Shown: positions 19,676 to 29,938, numbered from the stretch's first letter. The stretch: 64,000 nucleotides of DNA from Dyadobacter frigoris (GCF_005280585.1 NZ_SZVO01000002.1:629005-693004); one strand, 5' to 3'. Notes: generated from the sequence alone by a model not told the origin. Made by a program: numbers and translations.

Positions 19676-22118
19676 TACTTTAGCCATCTTAGTGATATGT
19701 ATCCTGCTGGGCAGCTGCTCGGTAAGAAAGTACGTCCCGGCTGGCCAAAGCCTGTACGTCGGGAATAGTGTAAAAGTGACTCCGGATACCCTTACCAAGC
19801 CCAAAGTGGCCGATCTGGCAACGAATCTGGAAGCGATTATAAAGCCCCCGCCAAATAAAACAATCTTGGGATTCCCATGGAAAGTATGGTTTTATTACTG
19901 GATCGGCACACCAAAAGATGAGGGTGGTATACGTAGCTGGTTCCGCAAGAAACTGGGACAGCCGCCTGTTTATGCCAACCAGAGAATTGTGGATATCAAT
20001 GCAGCCAACATGGTTGGTTTCATGGATAATGAAGGTTATTATAAATCGTCGGCGAAGGGAAAGCTGAATTATAACATAAAGAAAAAAACTGCTACTGCCG
20101 ATTATGAGGCGTATGTAATGCCCCGGTATTTTATCAATGAGGTCAACTTTGTAGTTTCCGACAGTGCACAATTTAACAAAGATCTGGTTCGGGCAAAGAA
20201 AGATTCGTATCTCAGAAAAGGAGATCCAATAAGACTTGAAGTGGTTACATCTGAACGGTTGCGCATTGAGCAATTGCTTAAAGGAAAAGGGTACTATTAT
20301 TTCAACCCTGATTATCTTATTGTGAGAGTGGACTCAACCATTGGCCGACAGGATTCAACCATGGCTCCGCAGCAGGTAAACCTTTATGTTGAAGTAAAAA
20401 AAGAGACTGCTCAGACTGCTTTAAAGCAATATTATATCAACCGGATTTATGTTAACACTGGTACGAATGCCGATAAAAGCGCTGATAGTGCAGTGAATAA
20501 GGGACCACTTCGCCGGGGAATAACGATCAACGATCCAGGAAAACTTTACAAACGCAGGATATTTTATGACGCCATCGCCTTTCGGAGAGGTATTTTATAC
20601 ACCAATACAGCGCAGGATCTTTCCGTAACACGACTTGTTAATTTCCAGAATTTCAAGTTTGTCAAAAATAGCTTTGAACTCGTTCCAAGGTCAGATTCTG
20701 CAATGCTGGATGTCTACTATAATCTTTCTCCGTTAAAGAAAAAATCACTTCAAACGGTCTTAAGTGCCAGTACAAAATCTAACAATCTGGGTGGTTCTGA
20801 TTTAAGATTCAACCTGAAAAACCGGAATTTTTTCAGAGGCGGAGAAATATTAACATTGAGCCCCTATTTCGGTTTTGATATTCAGCTTGGAGGCAACAGG
20901 GTAGAAAACCCAGGAAGAGTAGGTAATGAATTTGTAAGGTATGGTGCCATAGCGAGTTTATCAATTCCCCGATTTATAATTCCATTTGTAAAAATCCGAC
21001 CAGAAAAAAGTCAGCTTTTACCCAAAACGATTCTGGCTTTAACTTACGAGAACAGAATTCAAAAAGATTTTTATACAACCAGATCCATACGTTTTGATTA
21101 TTCTTATGTCTGGAGCAAAAGCGCACGTCTGGAACATACCCTAACACCTATTGCGCTCAACTTTATTGAACCGACAAATATTAATTCAACAACGTATAGC
21201 AATATTATTTTTAGTCAAAGTTTAAGCCCATTGGAAGTAGATCGTTATATAAAACTTATTGAAACCAAATATTTGATCATGGGATCTAATTATTCCGTTT
21301 CTTTCCGGCCAAAGCAGAGGCCTTTCAGCAAAAATCAGTTTGTAATGTCGGGTGGGATCGACTATGGAGGAAACTTGCTCAGTTTATTTGGTAAGAAAAG
21401 TAAAGGAGATACTTCTGCAAATGCACCAAAGGAATTATTTGGCGTACCTATCTTACAGTTTGCTAAATTTGATGGCGATGTTCGTTATTACAGAACCATT
21501 AATTCAAAAATTAAATGGGCAAACCGAATTCTGGCAGGCGTGGGAATTCCATTTGGCAATTCACGGACGATGCAGCTTCCTCAATTTAAACAATATTTTG
21601 CAGGAGGAAGCACCGGACTCCGGGCCTTCAGGGCCAGAGCACTTGGGCCTGGCGCCTATAACCAGGATACGGCCTCTGTCCGGCTTTTTGGCTATAAATC
21701 TTTCGGTGATATCCGACTGGAAGCCAATTCTGAAGTCAGGATGAAATTTACAGATATTATTGGCGGTGCGATTTTTGTCGATGCCGGGAATATATGGTCT
21801 TATCGTGGTAATGCTCTGGACGGTTTCGGAGCCGAGTCAGTTTTCAAAAAGAATTTCCTGAATCAGTTAGCCGTAGGTGGCGGAATCGGTTTACGGCTCG
21901 ATTTCTCCTTCCTTATTTTCCGTCTGGATCTGGCTACTCCATTTAGAAAACCATGGTATACGGTCACACCTGTGGATGTAGATCCAAACGCTCCTTTAGA
22001 TCCAAGTGCGCCGGTTAAATATAAAAATCCATGGGTATTTAACGAGATTAATTTTGGAAACAAAACATGGCGTAAGGAAAATTTAGTGCTCAATATTGCC
22101 GTAGGACTTCCGTTCTAA
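19665..22118 (+). CDS. tamL: TamL: lipoprotein form of TamA/BamA-family outer-membrane protein
   Basis: I choose the ATG at 19665, which overlaps the tamB stop by 11 bases and gives an 817-residue protein with a lipoprotein signal (lipobox LGSC, Cys18). The frame also has an ATG at 19641, but the lipobox then sits unusually far from the start. POTRA-like modules fill about residues 30-380, and the C-terminal half is a BamA-family barrel with the strand motif GGSTGLRAFRARALGPG. TamA-type proteins help insert outer-membrane proteins; the lipidated version is known in Bacteroidota as TamL. It pairs with TamB and ends at a two-way terminator. Confidence 0.9.
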   Translation: MRINTLAILVICILLGSCSVRKYVPAGQSLYVGNSVKVTPDTLTKPKVADLATNLEAIIKPPPNKTILGFPWKVWFYYWIGTPKDEGGIRSWFRKKLGQPPVYANQRIVDINAANMVGFMDNEGYYKSSAKGKLNYNIKKKTATADYEAYVMPRYFINEVNFVVSDSAQFNKDLVRAKKDSYLRKGDPIRLEVVTSERLRIEQLLKGKGYYYFNPDYLIVRVDSTIGRQDSTMAPQQVNLYVEVKKETAQTALKQYYINRIYVNTGTNADKSADSAVNKGPLRRGITINDPGKLYKRRIFYDAIAFRRGILYTNTAQDLSVTRLVNFQNFKFVKNSFELVPRSDSAMLDVYYNLSPLKKKSLQTVLSASTKSNNLGGSDLRFNLKNRNFFRGGEILTLSPYFGFDIQLGGNRVENPGRVGNEFVRYGAIASLSIPRFIIPFVKIRPEKSQLLPKTILALTYENRIQKDFYTTRSIRFDYSYVWSKSARLEHTLTPIALNFIEPTNINSTTYSNIIFSQSLSPLEVDRYIKLIETKYLIMGSNYSVSFRPKQRPFSKNQFVMSGGIDYGGNLLSLFGKKSKGDTSANAPKELFGVPILQFAKFDGDVRYYRTINSKIKWANRILAGVGIPFGNSRTMQLPQFKQYFAGGSTGLRAFRARALGPGAYNQDTASVRLFGYKSFGDIRLEANSEVRMKFTDIIGGAIFVDAGNIWSYRGNALDGFGAESVFKKNFLNQLAVGGGIGLRLDFSFLIFRLDLATPFRKPWYTVTPVDVDPNAPLDPSAPVKYKNPWVFNEINFGNKTWRKENLVLNIAVGLPF

Positions 22119-22138
22119 CCTAATAGTAAATTATAAAA

Positions 22139-22174
22139 TCAAAAAGCCGGATTCTCACAGATGCGGCTTTTTGA
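22139..22174. terminator. Two-way terminator between tamL and the epimerase gene
   Basis: TCAAAAAGCCG (22139-22149) pairs perfectly with CGGCTTTTTGA (22164-22174). It serves convergent genes, and the epimerase stop codon (22155-22157) is inside the loop. Confidence 0.88.
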
Positions 22175-22568
22175 TTTCCTGGCAAAGCTCGATCAACATT
22201 CCATTCGTTCCTTTCGGATGCAGGAAACAGACTAACTTATTGTCTGCACCCTTTTTTGGTTTATCATTCAACAAAATGAAACCTTCACTTTTCAATCGTT
22301 CCATTTCGGATAAAATATCCTCCACTTCAAAAGCGATATGATGAAATCCTTCTCCTTTTTTCTCGATAAATTTAGCAATAGCACTATCGGAATTTGTAGC
22401 TTCCAGCAATTCGATTTTTGTCTGATTGATCTGAAAAAAAGAAGTTTCAACAAATTCAGATGCTACGGCTTCTCTTTTATAAGGCTGCGTGTTGAACAAA
22501 GTACCAAACAATTTCTCAGCAGCTTCAAGATCCCTGACAGCAATTCCGATATGTTCAACGTTCTTCAT
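22155..22568 (-). CDS. mce: Methylmalonyl-CoA epimerase
   Basis: A 137-residue protein of the vicinal-oxygen-chelate fold, made of two short beta-alpha-beta-beta-beta modules. Metal ligands expected for the family are in place: H6 (NVEHIGIAV), H77 (GFHHIAFEV) and E127 (MLIELCQ). It interconverts the R and S forms of methylmalonyl-CoA in propionate and succinate metabolism. It follows the RsgA gene by 24 bases on the same strand, so they may share a transcript. The mutase genes are not in this window. Confident family call. Confidence 0.93.
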   Translation of the reverse strand: MKNVEHIGIAVRDLEAAEKLFGTLFNTQPYKREAVASEFVETSFFQINQTKIELLEATNSDSAIAKFIEKKGEGFHHIAFEVEDILSEMERLKSEGFILLNDKPKKGADNKLVCFLHPKGTNGMLIELCQEIKKPHL

Positions 22569-22592
22569 GCTTTTCAGAAATAATGGATTTAC

Positions 22593-23528
22593 TTATCGGC
22601 GGTTATCTCCTCCCCCAACCATACTTAAATAACTCTCATAACGGCTGAAAGCAATTTCACCTGCACTCACCGCATCTTTTATGGCACAGCCCGGCTCATT
22701 GATATGCTGGCAATTATTGAAACGGCATTCATTTAATCTAATACGCATTTCGGGGAAATAATGACTGATTTCTTCCGGTTTCATGTCCGCCAGCCCAAGT
22801 TCCTTAATTCCGGGAGAATCTATAATAAATGTTCCTGGTTCCAGTTCAAACATTTCTGCGAAAGTCGTTGTATGAACTCCTTTATTGGCAAAAGTTGAAA
22901 CTTCCTGTGTTTTAATATCCAGCGTCGGTGCTATTGTATTGACCAAAGTAGATTTCCCAACACCAGAATGCCCGGATAAAAGTGAAACTTTTCCACGTAA
23001 AAGCTGACTAAAATCTTCCAAACCTTCGCCCGTAACCGCCGTTGTAGCCAAACAGGTATAACCCAGGCTGGTATATAAATCCATGAGTTCTGTCTGAAAT
23101 TCCTTGATCTCATCATTTAACAAATCCTGTTTGTTAAAAATAATAACACCAGGAATCCGGAAAGACTCGATCGCTACCAGAAATCTGTCAATAAATCCAA
23201 GGGAAGTTCTTGGAAAAACCAATGTGGCAATTAAAATCGCCTGATCAACATTCGCTGCAATTAAATGTGAATGCGCCGTTTTATGTACAGACGCACGAAC
23301 TACATAATTTATCCTGGGAAGAATTTCGTATATAATACCTGAATTTTCATTTTCATCCTCAATTTCAAAACGCACAAAATCTCCTACTGCAATGGGATTT
23401 GTAACTTTCAATCCCATCGTTTTAAATTTGCCTTTCAACCGGCACTGCCAAATGTGTCCGTCCCGATCATCCCTGACTTCATACCAGGATCCTGTCGAGC
23501 GAATCACCAATCCTTTTTCAAACTCCAT
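22593..23528 (-). CDS. rsgA: Ribosome small-subunit GTPase RsgA
   Basis: A 311-residue GTPase that checks late maturation of the 30S ribosomal subunit. It has an N-terminal OB fold (about 1-75), then the circularly permuted GTPase with the motifs in the order NKQD (132-135), GHSGVGKS (186-193) and DSPG (237-240), and a C-terminal zinc site C268, C273, H275, C281. All parts are complete and the length is usual. It is divergent from a ROK repressor gene 293 bases away and precedes the epimerase gene. Confidence 0.97.
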   Translation of the reverse strand: MEFEKGLVIRSTGSWYEVRDDRDGHIWQCRLKGKFKTMGLKVTNPIAVGDFVRFEIEDENENSGIIYEILPRINYVVRASVHKTAHSHLIAANVDQAILIATLVFPRTSLGFIDRFLVAIESFRIPGVIIFNKQDLLNDEIKEFQTELMDLYTSLGYTCLATTAVTGEGLEDFSQLLRGKVSLLSGHSGVGKSTLVNTIAPTLDIKTQEVSTFANKGVHTTTFAEMFELEPGTFIIDSPGIKELGLADMKPEEISHYFPEMRIRLNECRFNNCQHINEPGCAIKDAVSAGEIAFSRYESYLSMVGGGDNRR

Positions 23529-23820
23529 TCCAACTATTTAATATGAATGCAATAACGAATATAACAGAACTTTCAGGCTTGATTAGTGCAAAGAATAAAT
23601 AATTCTAAAAGCTTTACTTTTAATCAAGTAGTTTTTCTCGTTAATTGGCCTTTCTTCTTCAATAATGGTATAATATTAAAATATATTCCGAATGATATAT
23701 TAAGTTTTTTTAATAAAATTCGGTGTTTTCGTATATTTTTTTATATATTAGTCCCGCGACTTCACCCATTATTGGCTGGTAATCGTCTTTGAACCTTACT
23801 ACCACATTTCAAAATATGCT

Positions 23821-25044
23821 ATGAATTCCGCTGTTGAAGAGCCAAACTCCGTTATCGATATTAGAAAAAACCGCCTCAGAAGTAATTTATTACTAGAACT
23901 CTACCAATCTGGTGATACTTCCATTAATAAAATGGCCCGTTTGTTTCACGCCAGTATACCTTCCGCAACCGGTATCGTTAATGAACTGATGCGTGAGGGC
24001 TGGATCACAGAAACCGGCACAGGTCCGGCAAGAGCGGGCCGTCCTCCTGTTTTATATGGCTTAAACAGCAAAAAATATTTGAATCTGATCATGGATATTA
24101 ACCGCCATGATACGCACCTTGTTATTTTTGATCTTCACAATCAGATCATTGTGAAGCGCAAGGTGGATATAAAACTGGACGATTCATCTACCTTTCTTGA
24201 AGAACTTTTTAAGGAAACCGATATTTTTTTAAAATTCCATGACATTCCCTATTCAAAATTATGGGGAATTGGCGTTTCAATGCCTGGTTTGATAAATTCA
24301 ACACAAGGTGTTAACCTGACATATTTGAATTTGACACCACCCGGTGTTCCGTTGGTAGCTTACTTAAAAAAGCATTTTAATTTACCGGTTTGTCTTTTTA
24401 ATGATACAAAAGCAACGACGATTGGTGAGCACCGTTTTGGTTATGCCGTAAATAAGTCACAGGTTTTAACGATCAATATTGACTGGGGTGTTGGTCTTGG
24501 TATCTTGCTAAATGGAGAAGTTTTTAATGGTGCTTCCGGATTTGCAGGAGAATTAGGCCATATTCAGGTAAAACCCGACGGACTGCTTTGTCATTGCGGA
24601 AAAATCGGTTGTCTTGATACCATTACGTCTGCGCTCGCTTTGATACGCCAGGCGAAAGAAGGAATCAAAAATGGTCGCGCTACGATTTTATCACAAATTG
24701 TAGATGGTAATCTGGACCTTCTGGAAACGAGCCACATTATAGAAGCCGTTCACGCGGGAGATGAATTTTCGATCGATCTGTTAAGTACCGTTGGAACAGA
24801 ATTAGGAAAAGGATTAGCCACAGCAGTCCATTTATTTAATCCTGAGGTGATTATTGTCGGTGGATTGCTGGCAGAAGCTGGTCCGTTTATTTCCAATCCG
24901 ATTGAGCAGGCTATCAATAAATATTGTTTGTCAGACTTTAAAAATACTTTATCCCTGCACATTTCCAAATTGGGTCCAAAAGCACGATTACTTGGTACAC
25001 AAGCTCACTTATTTGAGCATCTAATTGTGAAGGAATTTTCTTGA
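23821..25044 (+). CDS. ROK-family transcriptional repressor (NagC/XylR type)
   Basis: A 407-residue regulator: an N-terminal winged helix-turn-helix (about 20-65, with the wing RAGRPP at 71-76), then a ROK domain with the zinc site H247, C257, C259 and C264. Members of this group bind operators near sugar genes and release on binding a sugar or sugar phosphate. The ROK part keeps NDTKAT and a glucose-pocket-like segment, so it may still bind a sugar. No sugar gene is next to it: rsgA is divergent and Kdo transferase is convergent. Its targets could be elsewhere, perhaps the CE15-MFS-ROK kinase operon, but there is no sequence proof. Confidence 0.9.
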   Translation: MNSAVEEPNSVIDIRKNRLRSNLLLELYQSGDTSINKMARLFHASIPSATGIVNELMREGWITETGTGPARAGRPPVLYGLNSKKYLNLIMDINRHDTHLVIFDLHNQIIVKRKVDIKLDDSSTFLEELFKETDIFLKFHDIPYSKLWGIGVSMPGLINSTQGVNLTYLNLTPPGVPLVAYLKKHFNLPVCLFNDTKATTIGEHRFGYAVNKSQVLTINIDWGVGLGILLNGEVFNGASGFAGELGHIQVKPDGLLCHCGKIGCLDTITSALALIRQAKEGIKNGRATILSQIVDGNLDLLETSHIIEAVHAGDEFSIDLLSTVGTELGKGLATAVHLFNPEVIIVGGLLAEAGPFISNPIEQAINKYCLSDFKNTLSLHISKLGPKARLLGTQAHLFEHLIVKEFS

Positions 25045-25051
25045 AAATCAT

Positions 25052-25096
25052 AAAAGGGGTTAAGAAGATGAATTGATTCGCTCTTAACCCCCTTTT
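25052..25096. terminator. Two-way terminator between the ROK repressor and Kdo transferase genes
   Basis: AAAAGGGGTTAAGA (25052-25065) pairs with TCTTAACCCCCTTTT (25082-25096), with one extra C. The A and T ends provide T tracts for both strands. Confidence 0.85.
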
Positions 25097-25097
25097 C

Positions 25098-26372
25098 TTA
25101 TTTGCTGCCCAGAATATCTCTTACCTTTTTCATGACAAGTTCTGTTGCCCCTGTCTGCGATGCCACATAATTTTCACTGATTACACCCAGGATTTTACGC
25201 TTTGCAGGTTCGTTTATCCACTCAGTCAGGTAAAGTTTAATTTCATTCGTATCGGACGCTGCTTTCGCACTTCCTTCTTCAATTAAATCCAAAGCTTCCT
25301 GAAATTTCTGATACTTTTTATTCCCAAAAAGAATGGGAACTCCAAAAGTAGCTGCTTCCAGAATGTTATGTAATCCTGAGCCAAAGGAACCGCCAATATA
25401 AGCTATGTCACTGTATCGGTATAATGATGAAAGCATTCCGATGTTATCAATAATCAGATAATCAAAAGGCTGAATTTCAGCGAAAGCGTCGAAAAGTTTT
25501 TTATATTCTGAATAAAGCATCGATTTCCCACTCAGGGATTTTCGCCAGTTTTCCATCTGATTTTTTTCAATTTCATGTGGTGCAATGATCGCTTTTAACG
25601 GTTGTTCAGCCTGATTTAAAGCCGGAATTAATTCAACCATATCAGCCTCCCAAACCGAACCTGCTACGAGACAAGGAAAATTATGCAAAAATGACTCAAT
25701 TTCAGGTAATTGCCGAACACTTGATGCAATACTTCTTACACGATCAAACCGGGTATCCCCCGCCAGCGAACAGGCAGAAATATTAATTTGGTGCATCAGT
25801 TTCAGAGATTCTTCATTTTGAACAAATAAATGGTCAAAATAGCGAAGCATTTTTCTATAAAAACCTCCATAGGTTTTAAAGAAAATCTGATCGGGTCGAA
25901 AAATTGTTGAAAACGAAAGTATACGGGATCCGCTATTTTTTAAAACAGCAAGATGATTATACCAGAATTCGTATTTGATAAAAAACGTGATTTCGGGTTT
26001 TATAATTTCAACAAAATCCCTTGCATTTTTAGCTGTATCAAGCGGCATATAACATACATAGTCGGCGCCTGAATAATTCTTCCTGATCTCATATCCGGAT
26101 GGAGAAAAGAACGTAAGAAGGATAAAATAATCGGGGAATTCCTTACGAAATTGTTCCATAACAGGCCTCCCTTGCTCAAATTCACCCAAAGAAGCTGCAT
26201 GAAACCATACAACGGGACGAGTCTCTATTAATCCCGGCAAAACAGCTTTTAACTTTTCAATCAGTCCCTTACGGCCTTCAACGCCCAGTTTAATTTTAGG
26301 ACTAAACAAAGTTGCCATTTTCATGGCTCCGGAAAAGGCATTCATCGCCTGCTGATATAGGAATTCTGACAA
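25098..26372 (-). CDS. waaA: 3-deoxy-D-manno-octulosonic acid (Kdo) transferase
   Basis: A 424-residue glycosyltransferase of two Rossmann-like halves that adds Kdo to the lipid A precursor on the inner face of the inner membrane. Visible family marks: the acceptor-side segment WFHAASLGEFEQGRPV (about 55-70), the C-terminal donor site AYIGGSFGSGLHNILEAA (about 315-333), and PILFGNKKYQKFQEALDL. The N-terminal hydrophobic helix is short, as in some Bacteroidota. It has no neighbours from the LPS pathway here, and its end meets a shared terminator. Confidence 0.93.
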   Translation of the reverse strand: MSEFLYQQAMNAFSGAMKMATLFSPKIKLGVEGRKGLIEKLKAVLPGLIETRPVVWFHAASLGEFEQGRPVMEQFRKEFPDYFILLTFFSPSGYEIRKNYSGADYVCYMPLDTAKNARDFVEIIKPEITFFIKYEFWYNHLAVLKNSGSRILSFSTIFRPDQIFFKTYGGFYRKMLRYFDHLFVQNEESLKLMHQINISACSLAGDTRFDRVRSIASSVRQLPEIESFLHNFPCLVAGSVWEADMVELIPALNQAEQPLKAIIAPHEIEKNQMENWRKSLSGKSMLYSEYKKLFDAFAEIQPFDYLIIDNIGMLSSLYRYSDIAYIGGSFGSGLHNILEAATFGVPILFGNKKYQKFQEALDLIEEGSAKAASDTNEIKLYLTEWINEPAKRKILGVISENYVASQTGATELVMKKVRDILGSK

Positions 26373-26654
26373 AATAAGCGGGATAACTGAAATGAAAATT
26401 TAATATTTACTTCGATAAAAATGTCATGATTACCACGAAAATTCGCTATCTTAACTTACAATTCCGAAACGAAAATTCCTTAAATAAATCGTTACTTAAA
26501 CAGCCGTTTTTTATTCTTTTTTCGTTTAAAGAACATAAATGTACAAAAAACCGTTAATGTGAAATCCGGATACAGGTGGATATAATTATATTTCGTAATT
26601 TCACTTCCCATTCGCACATTAAATAATATCATCAAGAGATATATTCGCGTAAAT

Positions 26655-27419
26655 ATGATTCGTGTAAAAATTTTACTTTCGATCTGTATTCTGGTTACTT
26701 TATCCACGGATATATATGCCCAGCGCAAGGCTAAGGCAGATGATTCCGAAGAAGTTTACAAGTCCTTCACTTCTTTCGGTTTAACAACAAACACCAACTC
26801 CGGGATTTTGGGAGGAGCGGTATTTCGGAAATCAAACCTGATGTCTTCAACACTTTTTGGCAAAAACCAGTACCGCTATCTGGCAGTGGAACTTGTGAAT
26901 GTAAAACACCCGAAAGAACAAGCCCAGAGTTTTAATACAGGTGCCCGTTTTACTTTTGGAAAAGAAAATTACCTGTTTGTTTTAAGACCTGAATATGGTC
27001 GCGAACTCGCACTTTTCAACAGACATGACGACGAAGGAATTTCAATCAGCGCTATTGTTGCGGCGGGGCCTTCGATAGGTTTTGAAAAACCATACATGAT
27101 CCAGAAACAGATTTCAGGAGGAAGGGTGCAAACGGTACCAGTTAAAATCGATCCAAATTCCACGGTAGATCCTTATGAAAATTTTGTAGGTGTGGGCAGT
27201 TTTTTCTCAGGTTTTGGACAAAGTAAAGTAGTACCTGGTTTACATGTAAAAGCTGCGTTAAGTTTTGAACTTAGCGCATTCAGAGAAAATGTGACTGGTG
27301 TTGAAATTGGATTTTTAGCAGAAGGATTTACCCGTAAGATTGAAATTATGGGTTACGCAGAGAATAAAAGCGTCTACACATCCGGTTACATCACACTCTA
27401 TTTTGGCAGCAAAAAATAA
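26655..27419 (+). CDS. Conserved outer-membrane beta-barrel-like protein near lipA
   Basis: A 254-residue protein with a clear signal peptide ending near YAQR (residue 23). The mature part is made of alternating strands with many aromatic and glycine residues and ends in a strand GYITLYFGSKK, which suggests an outer-membrane barrel of about eight to ten strands. I recognise no named family; similar proteins occur beside lipA in Cytophagales from memory, but I cannot check this. It lies 72 bases upstream of lipA on the same strand and could be cotranscribed. A lipoylation link is not implied by the sequence. Confidence 0.65.
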   Translation: MIRVKILLSICILVTLSTDIYAQRKAKADDSEEVYKSFTSFGLTTNTNSGILGGAVFRKSNLMSSTLFGKNQYRYLAVELVNVKHPKEQAQSFNTGARFTFGKENYLFVLRPEYGRELALFNRHDDEGISISAIVAAGPSIGFEKPYMIQKQISGGRVQTVPVKIDPNSTVDPYENFVGVGSFFSGFGQSKVVPGLHVKAALSFELSAFRENVTGVEIGFLAEGFTRKIEIMGYAENKSVYTSGYITLYFGSKK

Positions 27420-27491
27420 GTCGTTAAATTTATATAATATTTACATCGGTTGCTGACACCTTCTGATGGTTATTGACTTTGATTAGAAATC

Positions 27492-28370
27492 ATGATTGAA
27501 CTTCCAGTGATACCTTCCGAACGCAAAAAACGCCCGGATTGGCTAAGAGTAAAACTTCCGGCAGGACCTGAATTTCGCAAGGTTCGCCAGTTGGTTGACA
27601 ATTATAAATTACATACAATTTGTGAGAGCGGTAGCTGCCCGAATATGGGTGAATGCTGGGGAGCTGGTACTGCTACTTTTATGATTTTGGGAAATGTTTG
27701 TACGCGTAGTTGTAGTTTTTGTGCCGTAGCGACAGGCCGCCCTAATGAATATGATGCAGATGAGCCGCGCCGTGTGGCAGAAGCAATTAAACTGATGGGG
27801 GTAAAACATGCCGTTATTACTTCTGTAAACCGGGATGAGCTGAAAGACCGTGGTGCTGAAATCTGGTATCAAACGGTACGTCAGGTGAAAGAAAATACGC
27901 CGGAAACGACTATTGAAACTTTGATCCCTGATGTTAAAAATAACTGGGATGCGCTGATCCACATGATTGAAGCAGGACAGGAAGTCGTTTCTCACAATAT
28001 GGAAACGGTTGAACGTTTGTATCGTTCAGTAAGGCCGCAGGCGAAATACCAACGCAGTCTGGAACAAATTAAAAGGACTAAGGAATTTGGTCAGCGTACA
28101 AAATCTGGTATAATGCTTGGTTTGGGAGAAACGCAGGATGAAGTGCACAAAGCGATAGATGATCTTGTTGCTCATGGACTAGACATTTTGACTTTGGGAC
28201 AATATTTACAGCCAACCAAAATGCATCATGAAGTGATTGAATGGATTACTCCTGCGATGTTTGACAATTACAGAGAAGAAGGCTTAAAACGTGGATTAAA
28301 ATATGTTGAATCAGGCCCGTTGGTACGTTCAAGCTACCATGCTGAACGTCATGTGAATGTGCCTATTTAA
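27492..28370 (+). CDS. lipA: Lipoyl synthase
   Basis: A 292-residue radical-SAM enzyme that inserts two sulfur atoms into an octanoyl chain on lipoyl domains of dehydrogenase complexes. Both iron-sulfur clusters can be seen: the auxiliary cluster C44, C49, C55 ([12 protein letters not shown]), and the radical-SAM cluster C70, C74, C77 (CTRSCSFC). The C-terminal RSSYHAE segment that gives a serine ligand is also present. Length is usual. A very strong hairpin terminator follows 19 bases after the stop codon. Confidence 0.97.
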   Translation: MIELPVIPSERKKRPDWLRVKLPAGPEFRKVRQLVDNYKLHTICESGSCPNMGECWGAGTATFMILGNVCTRSCSFCAVATGRPNEYDADEPRRVAEAIKLMGVKHAVITSVNRDELKDRGAEIWYQTVRQVKENTPETTIETLIPDVKNNWDALIHMIEAGQEVVSHNMETVERLYRSVRPQAKYQRSLEQIKRTKEFGQRTKSGIMLGLGETQDEVHKAIDDLVAHGLDILTLGQYLQPTKMHHEVIEWITPAMFDNYREEGLKRGLKYVESGPLVRSSYHAERHVNVPI

Positions 28371-28389
28371 TTTTTAGTTTAGTATAGAA

Positions 28390-28434
28390 ATAATGAAGCC
28401 TGATTTCGCCCGACGCGAAATCAGGCTTCATTAT
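28390..28434 (+). terminator. Strong 20-base-stem terminator after lipA
   Basis: Two perfectly complementary 20-base arms (28390-28409 and 28415-28434) enclose a 5-base loop CCGAC. The stem starts ATAATGAAGCC and ends GGCTTCATTAT. It is the most stable hairpin I see in the window. The T tract after it is short. Confidence 0.85.
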
Positions 28435-28607
28435 TTGATAACGTTTCAAAACTATATTCTTAAAATTTGTTTAATATGGACAACTTATCGATTTTTCCAT
28501 GCGTAATATTTGGTTAATGTCTTAAAAAAATTCAATTTTGTTGCTCAAATCGGAGTACGGTTATTATCATTATAAATTAAAGAATTACATAAAACCTAGT
28601 ACATACT

Positions 28608-29888
28608 ATGCCATATCTATTTACCTCGGAGTCCGTATCTGAAGGACATCCCGATAAAGTAGCTGACCAGATTTCAGATGCACTGATTGATAATTTTTTA
28701 GCCTGGGATACAAACAGTAAAGTTGCCTGTGAAACTTTGGTTACAACAGGACAAGTAGTATTGGCAGGAGAAGTAAAAACGAATACTTACCTTGATGTAC
28801 AAAAAATCACCCGTGAAGTAATCCGCAGAATTGGATATACAAAAAGTGAGTACATGTTTGAAGCGAACTCATGCGGAATATTATCAGCGATCCATGATCA
28901 GAGTGCTGATATTAACCAGGGTATTGATCGTGCTGTTGCAACGGAATCTTTTGAAGAAAAAGCAAATGCACAAGGAGCAGGTGACCAGGGAATGATGTTC
29001 GGTTATGCAACACGTGAAACTGACAACTATATGCCTCTTGCTTTGGATCTTGCGCATAAGATTCTTCAGGAAATGTCATATATCCGCAACAACGAGCCTG
29101 AACTGATTCCATACCTTCGTCCTGATGCAAAATCTCAGGTAACGATTGAATACAGTGATGAAAACGTTCCATTGCGTATTGATACTATTGTTGTTTCAAC
29201 ACAACATGATGATTTTGATGAAGAAGCGACAATGCTTGCTAAAATCAAAAAAGACATTATTACGATTGTAATTCCTCGTGTTAAAGCAAAATTGACCGAG
29301 TCATTGCAAAAACTATTCACTGATCATATTACTTTCCATATCAACCCGACAGGAAAATTTGTAATTGGTGGACCGCATGGTGATACCGGTCTTACTGGCC
29401 GTAAAATTATTGTGGATACCTACGGCGGGAAAGGTGCTCACGGTGGTGGTGCTTTCTCTGGAAAGGATCCTTCCAAAGTTGACCGTTCTGCGGCATACGC
29501 AACACGCCATATTGCAAAAAACATGGTAGCCGCCGGACTTTGCGACGAAGTACTTGTTCAGGTTTCTTACGCGATCGGTGTTGCTCAGCCATGTGGTTTG
29601 TACATCAATACTTATGGAACTTCGAAAGTTGCTGGTCATGACGGAGAAATCGCTTCGAAAATTGAAAAGATCTTTGATTTGCGTCCTTATGCAATCGAGC
29701 AACGTTTGAAACTTCGTAACCCGATTTATTCAGAAACTGCTGCGTATGGTCATATGGGTCGTAAAAACGAAATCGTTAAAAAGACTTTCAGAAGCGCTAA
29801 TGGAGAAGAAAAAGAAGTTGAGGTTGAACTGTTTACGTGGGAAAAACTTGACTTTGTAGATCAAATCAAAGAAGCTTTTGCTCTTTAA
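28608..29888 (+). CDS. metK: S-adenosylmethionine synthetase
   Basis: A 426-residue cytoplasmic enzyme that makes SAM from methionine and ATP. It begins [19 protein letters not shown], and has the [12 protein letters not shown] segment near 124-135 and the P-loop-like [15 protein letters not shown] near 274-288, all standard. Three-fold repeated alpha/beta domains are expected. It stands alone, between the lipA terminator and its own terminator. I looked for a SAM riboswitch in the 170 bases upstream and saw no convincing one. Confidence 0.98.
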   Translation: MPYLFTSESVSEGHPDKVADQISDALIDNFLAWDTNSKVACETLVTTGQVVLAGEVKTNTYLDVQKITREVIRRIGYTKSEYMFEANSCGILSAIHDQSADINQGIDRAVATESFEEKANAQGAGDQGMMFGYATRETDNYMPLALDLAHKILQEMSYIRNNEPELIPYLRPDAKSQVTIEYSDENVPLRIDTIVVSTQHDDFDEEATMLAKIKKDIITIVIPRVKAKLTESLQKLFTDHITFHINPTGKFVIGGPHGDTGLTGRKIIVDTYGGKGAHGGGAFSGKDPSKVDRSAAYATRHIAKNMVAAGLCDEVLVQVSYAIGVAQPCGLYINTYGTSKVAGHDGEIASKIEKIFDLRPYAIEQRLKLRNPIYSETAAYGHMGRKNEIVKKTFRSANGEEKEVEVELFTWEKLDFVDQIKEAFAL

Positions 29889-29908
29889 GCAAAACGTTAT
29901 TTATATAG

Positions 29909-29938
29909 AAAAAGGCCGGCAACTCTGTCGGCCTTTTT
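29909..29938 (+). terminator. Terminator after metK
   Basis: AAAAAGGCCG (29909-29918) pairs with CGGCCTTTTT (29929-29938), extended inwards by a G-T and a C-G pair, with a 6-base loop and a T tract. It begins 21 bases after the stop codon. Confidence 0.9.

Noticed and set aside
26492..26728. A 78-codon minus-strand frame upstream of the Kdo transferase gene
   Set aside because: It overlaps the start of the clear signal-peptide gene at 26655 on the other strand and reads as random hydrophobic and basic residues.
28441..28607. SAM riboswitch before metK
   Set aside because: The region is AT-rich and I could not find the paired helices of SAM-I or SAM-II classes by eye; a covariance-model search would settle it.
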